The notes beneath the pieces were generated by a model that saw only the letters and a program-made list of their open reading frames with translations, was not told where the DNA came from and did not search any database. A stretch of DNA of 64,000 nt from DAIMZI01 sp036734025 (GTDB lineage: Bacteria; Pseudomonadota; Alphaproteobacteria; Rhizobiales; Rhodomicrobiaceae). Of the stretch, positions 63,702 to 64,000 are shown one piece after another; the stretch's first letter is position 1, and the number at the start of each line of letters is the position of its first letter. The stretch lies in NCBI GenBank assembly GCA_036734025.1, contig DAIMZI010000003.1, positions 113,678 to 177,677 of the forward strand, given 5' to 3'. The position numbers and the translations under genes are program-made.

Positions 63702-64000
63702 GTGATCCGTTTCGAGAATGTCGGTCTACGATATGACGGAGGCGAGTACGTCCTGCGAGATGTCAATTTTCATCTTCTGCCCGGATCGTTTCACTTTCTT
63801 GCAGGCCCTTCTGGCGCGGGCAAATCGACGCTGATGCGGCTGCTGTTCCTGTCGCTTAAGCCGACAAAGGGGGATATCTTCCTTTTCGGCAAGAACACGC
63901 ATGAGTTGAAAGCCGATCAACAGGCCCAGACGCGCCGGCGCATCGGCATCGTGTTTCAGGATTTCCGCCTGCTCGATCACATGACGACCTGGGAAAATGT
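63702..64000 (+). CDS. ftsE: cell division ATP-binding protein FtsE (5' part, runs off the window)
   Basis: The first 99 codons of an ABC ATPase, from GTG 63702 (AGGAG at 63691-63695). The sequence begins VIRFENVGLRYDGGEYVLRD, has Walker A LAGPSGAGKSTLMRLLFLSLKPTKGDIFLFGKN, and RRRIGIVFQDFRLLDHMTTWENV, the Q-loop region characteristic of FtsE. With FtsX (expected next) it controls murein hydrolases at the septum. The reading is cut by the window edge, not by a mutation. Confidence 0.94.
   Translation, partial: MIRFENVGLRYDGGEYVLRDVNFHLLPGSFHFLAGPSGAGKSTLMRLLFLSLKPTKGDIFLFGKNTHELKADQQAQTRRRIGIVFQDFRLLDHMTTWEN

Overview
The window is a high-GC, gene-dense piece of an alphaproteobacterial chromosome, most likely from the order Hyphomicrobiales (Rhizobiales). 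The pointers are: a two-piece (permuted) tmRNA gene next to sspB; an RcdA (DUF1465) gene with a perfect CtrA box upstream; the runs DUF1192-rcdA-rpmE-ABC exporter, ubiG-lysC-ptsP-prfA-prmC-DUF4167 and zinc-ribbon protein-ftsE; and families typical of the group (DUF5330, DUF4175/TIGR02302, a fused GNAT-nitrilase). A glycine/sarcosine plus sarcosine/dimethylglycine methyltransferase pair, which makes glycine betaine from glycine, suggests a salt-tolerant or halophilic organism. The genus cannot be told from the sequence. I see no insertion sequence, prophage, CRISPR array, rRNA or tRNA gene.

Layout. 0-8 kb: quinone oxidoreductase, DUF1192, a CtrA box with a small terminated transcript candidate, rcdA, rpmE, an ABC exporter, an ABC1/UbiB-type kinase and oligoendopeptidase F. 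8.3-13.3 kb: an envelope cluster with an NtrC-like regulator whose receiver and AAA+ motifs are degenerate, a YcbB-type L,D-transpeptidase and a MepK/YcbK-type (DUF882) endopeptidase. 13.3-24.4 kb: YqeY-like protein, carA without carB, a ChaN-like protein, ubiG, lysC, ptsP, prfA, prmC and DUF4167. 24.7-28.1 kb: moaA, the betaine methyltransferase pair with a structured leader, and a double CDGSH protein. 28.2-32 kb: clpB with an MFS gene directly behind it.

32.3-41.6 kb: a triple-PAS hybrid histidine kinase, DUF5330, a double peptidoglycan-binding protein, a LuxR-type response regulator, an IsdG-like monooxygenase, a GNAT-nitrilase, an omega-aminotransferase and a DUF1499 protein. 41.6-45.8 kb: rpmI-rplT-pheS-pheT. 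46.2-51 kb: two secreted proteins of unknown function, ssrA and sspB, ETF-ubiquinone oxidoreductase and uracil-DNA glycosylase. 51-56.9 kb: leuC, an extended rplS, a D-amino acid dehydrogenase, trmD, an MBL-fold hydrolase and a GST. 56.9-64 kb: an orphan RND-type adaptor, a coiled-coil membrane protein, a large DUF4175 protein, an acidic zinc-ribbon membrane protein and the start of ftsE, which runs off the window.

Themes. Regulated proteolysis recurs: RcdA and SspB are both ClpXP adaptors, tmRNA makes an SspB/ClpXP substrate tag, and ClpB handles aggregates. Cell-envelope remodelling is the other theme (L,D-transpeptidase plus 3-3 cross-link hydrolase, peptidoglycan-binding proteins, FtsE). 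The most useful leads are the CtrA-box small transcript before rcdA, the degenerate NtrC-like regulator of the L,D-transpeptidase locus, the two-tier leader hairpin of the betaine operon, the L19-HhH fusion and a perfect 20-bp intergenic palindrome.
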